Shown here in pieces: positions 20,982 to 22,770 of a stretch of 22,770 nt of DNA. The notes under the pieces are model-generated. The model was not told where the DNA came from and made no database searches. It saw only the letters and a program-made list of their open reading frames with translations. The position numbers and the translations under genes were made by a program. Origin of the DNA: Lachnospiraceae bacterium UBA7225 (GTDB lineage Bacteria > Bacillota > Clostridia > Lachnospirales > Lachnospiraceae); the NCBI GenBank assembly GCA_002473385.1, contig DKTR01000043.1, positions 12,096-34,865 of the forward strand. Reading direction: 5' to 3'. Each line of letters starts with the position of its first letter. Positions within the stretch are counted from its first letter, which is position 1.

Positions 20982-21888
20982 CGAACTTCTCCTTGCCCCA
21001 TGTATTTGTTGATGCAATCCACTGTTCATTGAAGCAAGTTGCATGGATTGCCGCTAAGATTGGTTTGGTCAGGAAATCTTTGATTGTCCGTAGGACGGTA
21101 CTATAGTCATCAGTTTTTGTGTCAATCTTACGGCAGAATGCTTTCCACTTTTTCTGCATGGCCTCATCATCATCGAAAGCCATAACCTGTTCAAATTGCT
21201 CGACAGTAAAAGTGTGGTCACGGTTTTTGAAAGTTTTTCTTAAGGCCTCGGCCAAGACAGAACCATCAAAGTCAAATCTATTCGCAAGATAATAGATGTC
21301 GTAGTAGTCCTTCATGCGGCTGGAAAACTCCATCAGACTAAGAATCGCATCGATTTTTTCAGCAATGGTAGTTTCCAGAGAGTATGTACTCACCGTAGGA
21401 GCTACAAAATCATCCAGTTGGGTAGGGATTTTGCGTTTTTCCTGACTCGGTACAATGACATCTCCCACACCAAAATCAATACTGAACGGCGTTTTTGTAT
21501 TCTTAATCCTCGCTATCAGTGAAGCACCAATACCAGCGTATTTCTTTGCAACTGCGATAGGCGCAATGTCAGTAATTTCAAACGTCACAAAATCATTACC
21601 GGTAGGTGTTGTAATGATTTCTTCCAGCACTTTCTTCAACTGCTCCGGTGTATTGGGAACCTTTCTGAGCAAGAAATCCACATCCACGGTTACTCGGCTG
21701 TCAAAGTCGGTAACAGAGTAGATGAACAGTCCGCCTTTCAGAACAAGGTTTTCGGCATACTTAGATTTTTCCAACCGACGCAGAAATTCTTCCTGGCAAA
21801 AGAGTTGCAGGCAAAGCTGATAGCTTCTTCCGCTTTCCTTGCCTTTATTTTTTAGCCGTGCAAGCACGGATGCAGCAATATCAGCCAT
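20974..21888 (-). CDS. abiEii: AbiEii/AbiGii-type nucleotidyltransferase toxin
   Basis: This is a DUF1814 nucleotidyltransferase, the toxin half of type IV abortive-infection or toxin-antitoxin modules; characterised relatives transfer nucleotides to RNA such as tRNA and stop growth. Motifs are LKGGLFIYSVTDFDS (51-65), the metal-binding DVD (69-71), FSIDFG (135-140), the LETTIAEKIDAI helix (171-182) and RMKDYYDIYYL (191-201). All expected catalytic residues are present, at 304 aa. The start overlaps the antitoxin stop by 8 nt. Base composition is more AT-rich than the housekeeping genes, which suits acquisition. Confidence 0.9.
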   Translation of the reverse strand: MADIAASVLARLKNKGKESGRSYQLCLQLFCQEEFLRRLEKSKYAENLVLKGGLFIYSVTDFDSRVTVDVDFLLRKVPNTPEQLKKVLEEIITTPTGNDFVTFEITDIAPIAVAKKYAGIGASLIARIKNTKTPFSIDFGVGDVIVPSQEKRKIPTQLDDFVAPTVSTYSLETTIAEKIDAILSLMEFSSRMKDYYDIYYLANRFDFDGSVLAEALRKTFKNRDHTFTVEQFEQVMAFDDDEAMQKKWKAFCRKIDTKTDDYSTVLRTIKDFLTKPILAAIHATCFNEQWIASTNTWGKEKFDG

Positions 21889-22504
21889 TCAGCAGTACCT
21901 CCATCAGTTCGGTAACTTTTTTATACACTCGCAGTTTCTTTGCATATATGGAAAGGTTTTGCAGATTCTTCTTTGTGTCATTCGCATAGGCATTCAGTGC
22001 CTTATTAAATATTTCATTGTCCAGTCTTGAACGGTATTTGAAACAATCGCAAATTGTCCTCTCTCGATCATATACAGAAAGAATGACCCCGTCAAAGTCA
22101 TCGGTTACTTTTCCAAGCCCATATATCTCAGATTGAACAAAATAAGGTTGCAGAGCCAGCGCATCTACATCCAGCTTTGTTCGGGACATGGATCTTGGTA
22201 CAGCAATAGACCATTTACGAGGAGCAAAGTCACTATATCCGTAATGAAATAGTGCAGATTCTACGCAAACAATTCCCTTTGGAATCAGCGTTGCAAGAAG
22301 CTGTTCTTCAGAAGATGTATCTACCCCTGCAAGCTGATAATAACCATGCCGGATGCGGTCAAGGTATCCCGCATTGCACATATTTACAACATCGACTGCA
22401 CGCATTCCTGCTGCAACGAAATCTGCTGATTTGGCAACACCACCCTTTTCAATAAGGACTTGTTTTGCAACTGTTTTAATATCCACGTATTCATCAACTC
22501 TCAT
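21881..22504 (-). CDS. abiEi: AbiEi-type antitoxin / transcriptional regulator
   Basis: The N-terminal winged helix (about 1-55, VAKQVLIEKGGVAKSADF, then GYLDRIRHGYYQL) and the C-terminal AbiEi domain (VCVESALFHYGYSD, then DRERTICDCFKYR) match the AbiEi antitoxins. These proteins repress their own operon and neutralise the AbiEii toxin. Length of 207 aa is somewhat short but complete. No ribosome binding site is visible before the ATG at 22504, although a sigma-A promoter lies about 46-73 nt upstream. The gene overlaps abiEii by 8 nt, so toxin translation is coupled to that of the antitoxin. Confidence 0.88.
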   Translation of the reverse strand: MRVDEYVDIKTVAKQVLIEKGGVAKSADFVAAGMRAVDVVNMCNAGYLDRIRHGYYQLAGVDTSSEEQLLATLIPKGIVCVESALFHYGYSDFAPRKWSIAVPRSMSRTKLDVDALALQPYFVQSEIYGLGKVTDDFDGVILSVYDRERTICDCFKYRSRLDNEIFNKALNAYANDTKKNLQNLSIYAKKLRVYKKVTELMEVLLNG

Positions 22505-22549
22505 TCTTAAAAATCACGCACACTTAATTCGTTTCTGTGTATTTATTTT

Positions 22550-22577
22550 ATTATAATGCTTAATTTCAAATAATCAA
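22550..22577 (-). promoter_or_regulatory. Promoter of the abiEi-abiEii operon
   Basis: TTGATT (22572-22577) and a perfect TATAAT (22550-22555) are separated by 16 nt. Transcription would start near 22543, giving a leader of about 40 nt that lacks a Shine-Dalgarno sequence. Confidence 0.7.
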
Positions 22578-22582
22578 TATTT

Positions 22583-22613
22583 TTACACACATTTTTGTGG
22601 GTTTTGTGTGTAA
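22583..22613. promoter_or_regulatory. 9-bp inverted repeat just upstream of the abiE -35: candidate AbiEi operator
   Basis: TTACACACA (22583-22591) and TGTGTGTAA (22605-22613) are perfect complements with a 13-nt spacer. The nearest arm ends 5 bp from the -35 box. AbiEi of Streptococcus is known to bind inverted repeats at its own promoter, so this is the natural candidate. Confidence 0.6.
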
Positions 22614-22676
22614 TTTTTTTTGTTGTGATCAGATTTCGCTCAATAACACATAATGATGTGATTACATCCGATAAGC

Positions 22677-22713
22677 AAAAACTGGGTGCTACCTTTTTAC
22701 GAAGCAGCACCAG
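22677..22713 (-). terminator. Possible terminator of a minus-strand gene beyond the right edge
   Basis: On the minus strand CTGGTGCT (from 22713) pairs with AGCACC-C-AG (one bulged base) and is followed by five T (22681-22677). It would end a transcript entering from the right. The rest of 22614-22770 shows no gene. Confidence 0.5.
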
Positions 22714-22770
22714 CTTTCTGTAAATTTAGTTATCTCTCATGACTTCTGATGCTGTACAATAAAAATTGAC

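Noticed and set aside
1..22770. CRISPR array, tRNA or rRNA genes, integrase or att sites
   Set aside because: No regularly spaced repeats, tRNA cloverleaf (apart from tmRNA), rRNA motif or recombinase gene was seen on either strand.

Overview
The window looks like chromosome of a Gram-positive, low-to-mid GC Firmicute, most likely a Lachnospiraceae (Clostridium cluster XIVa-type gut anaerobe). The grounds are strong AGGAGG ribosome binding sites, sigma-A promoters with 17-nt spacers, RemA, the yicC-remA-gmk-rpoZ gene order, an RqcH homologue and the clostridial style of the housekeeping proteins. The genus cannot be fixed from sequence alone. Nearly all genes lie on the minus strand; only two small genes at the left and rqcH lie on the plus strand.

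Layout. (1) 1-890: a partial unknown gene (minus) divergent from two small helical proteins (plus). (2) 884-6962: an eight-gene minus-strand operon read from a good promoter at 6934-6962: yicC, remA, gmk, rpoZ, a DUF308 membrane protein, rimO, pgsA, cinA. Many junctions overlap, so translation is probably coupled. (3) 7069-12666: a ribosome-rescue neighbourhood. rqcH (plus) converges on ssrA/tmRNA, smpB and rnr (minus), with secG upstream; a bidirectional terminator separates rqcH from tmRNA. (4) 12704-17301: eno, a small unknown gene, gpmI and hom, i.e. two consecutive glycolytic steps next to homoserine dehydrogenase. (5) 17472-18902: a 43-residue single-span membrane peptide, an 86-residue unknown, and a MerR regulator fused to a four-helix DUF1648-like membrane domain, preceded by a promoter of the 19-nt-spacer MerR type. 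(6) 18961-20711: a probable operon of a low-molecular-weight tyrosine phosphatase, a DUF1653 protein and an SRAP/HMCES-type protein. (7) 20712-22770: an accessory, more AT-rich patch with bulged hairpins resembling IS200/IS605 ends, a tiny ORF, and an AbiE-type nucleotidyltransferase toxin/antitoxin pair with its promoter and a candidate operator.

How the genes work together. Region 3 holds both main bacterial routes for stalled ribosomes: RqcH (alanine tailing on split 50S subunits) and tmRNA-SmpB (trans-translation), plus RNase R, which degrades the non-stop mRNA. Region 2 is growth housekeeping (GMP phosphorylation, RNA polymerase omega, ribosome modification, phosphatidylglycerol synthesis). 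The parts least explained by known families are the membrane-MerR cluster and the edge of the AbiE patch. I did not find a clearly new large system; the best candidates are listed as findings.

Start codons were re-chosen from ribosome binding sites and family N-termini for gmk, remA (TTG), rqcH, secG (GTG), eno, gpmI, hom, the 86-aa unknown, the MerR gene and the phosphatase, so these are shorter than the longest possible ORFs.
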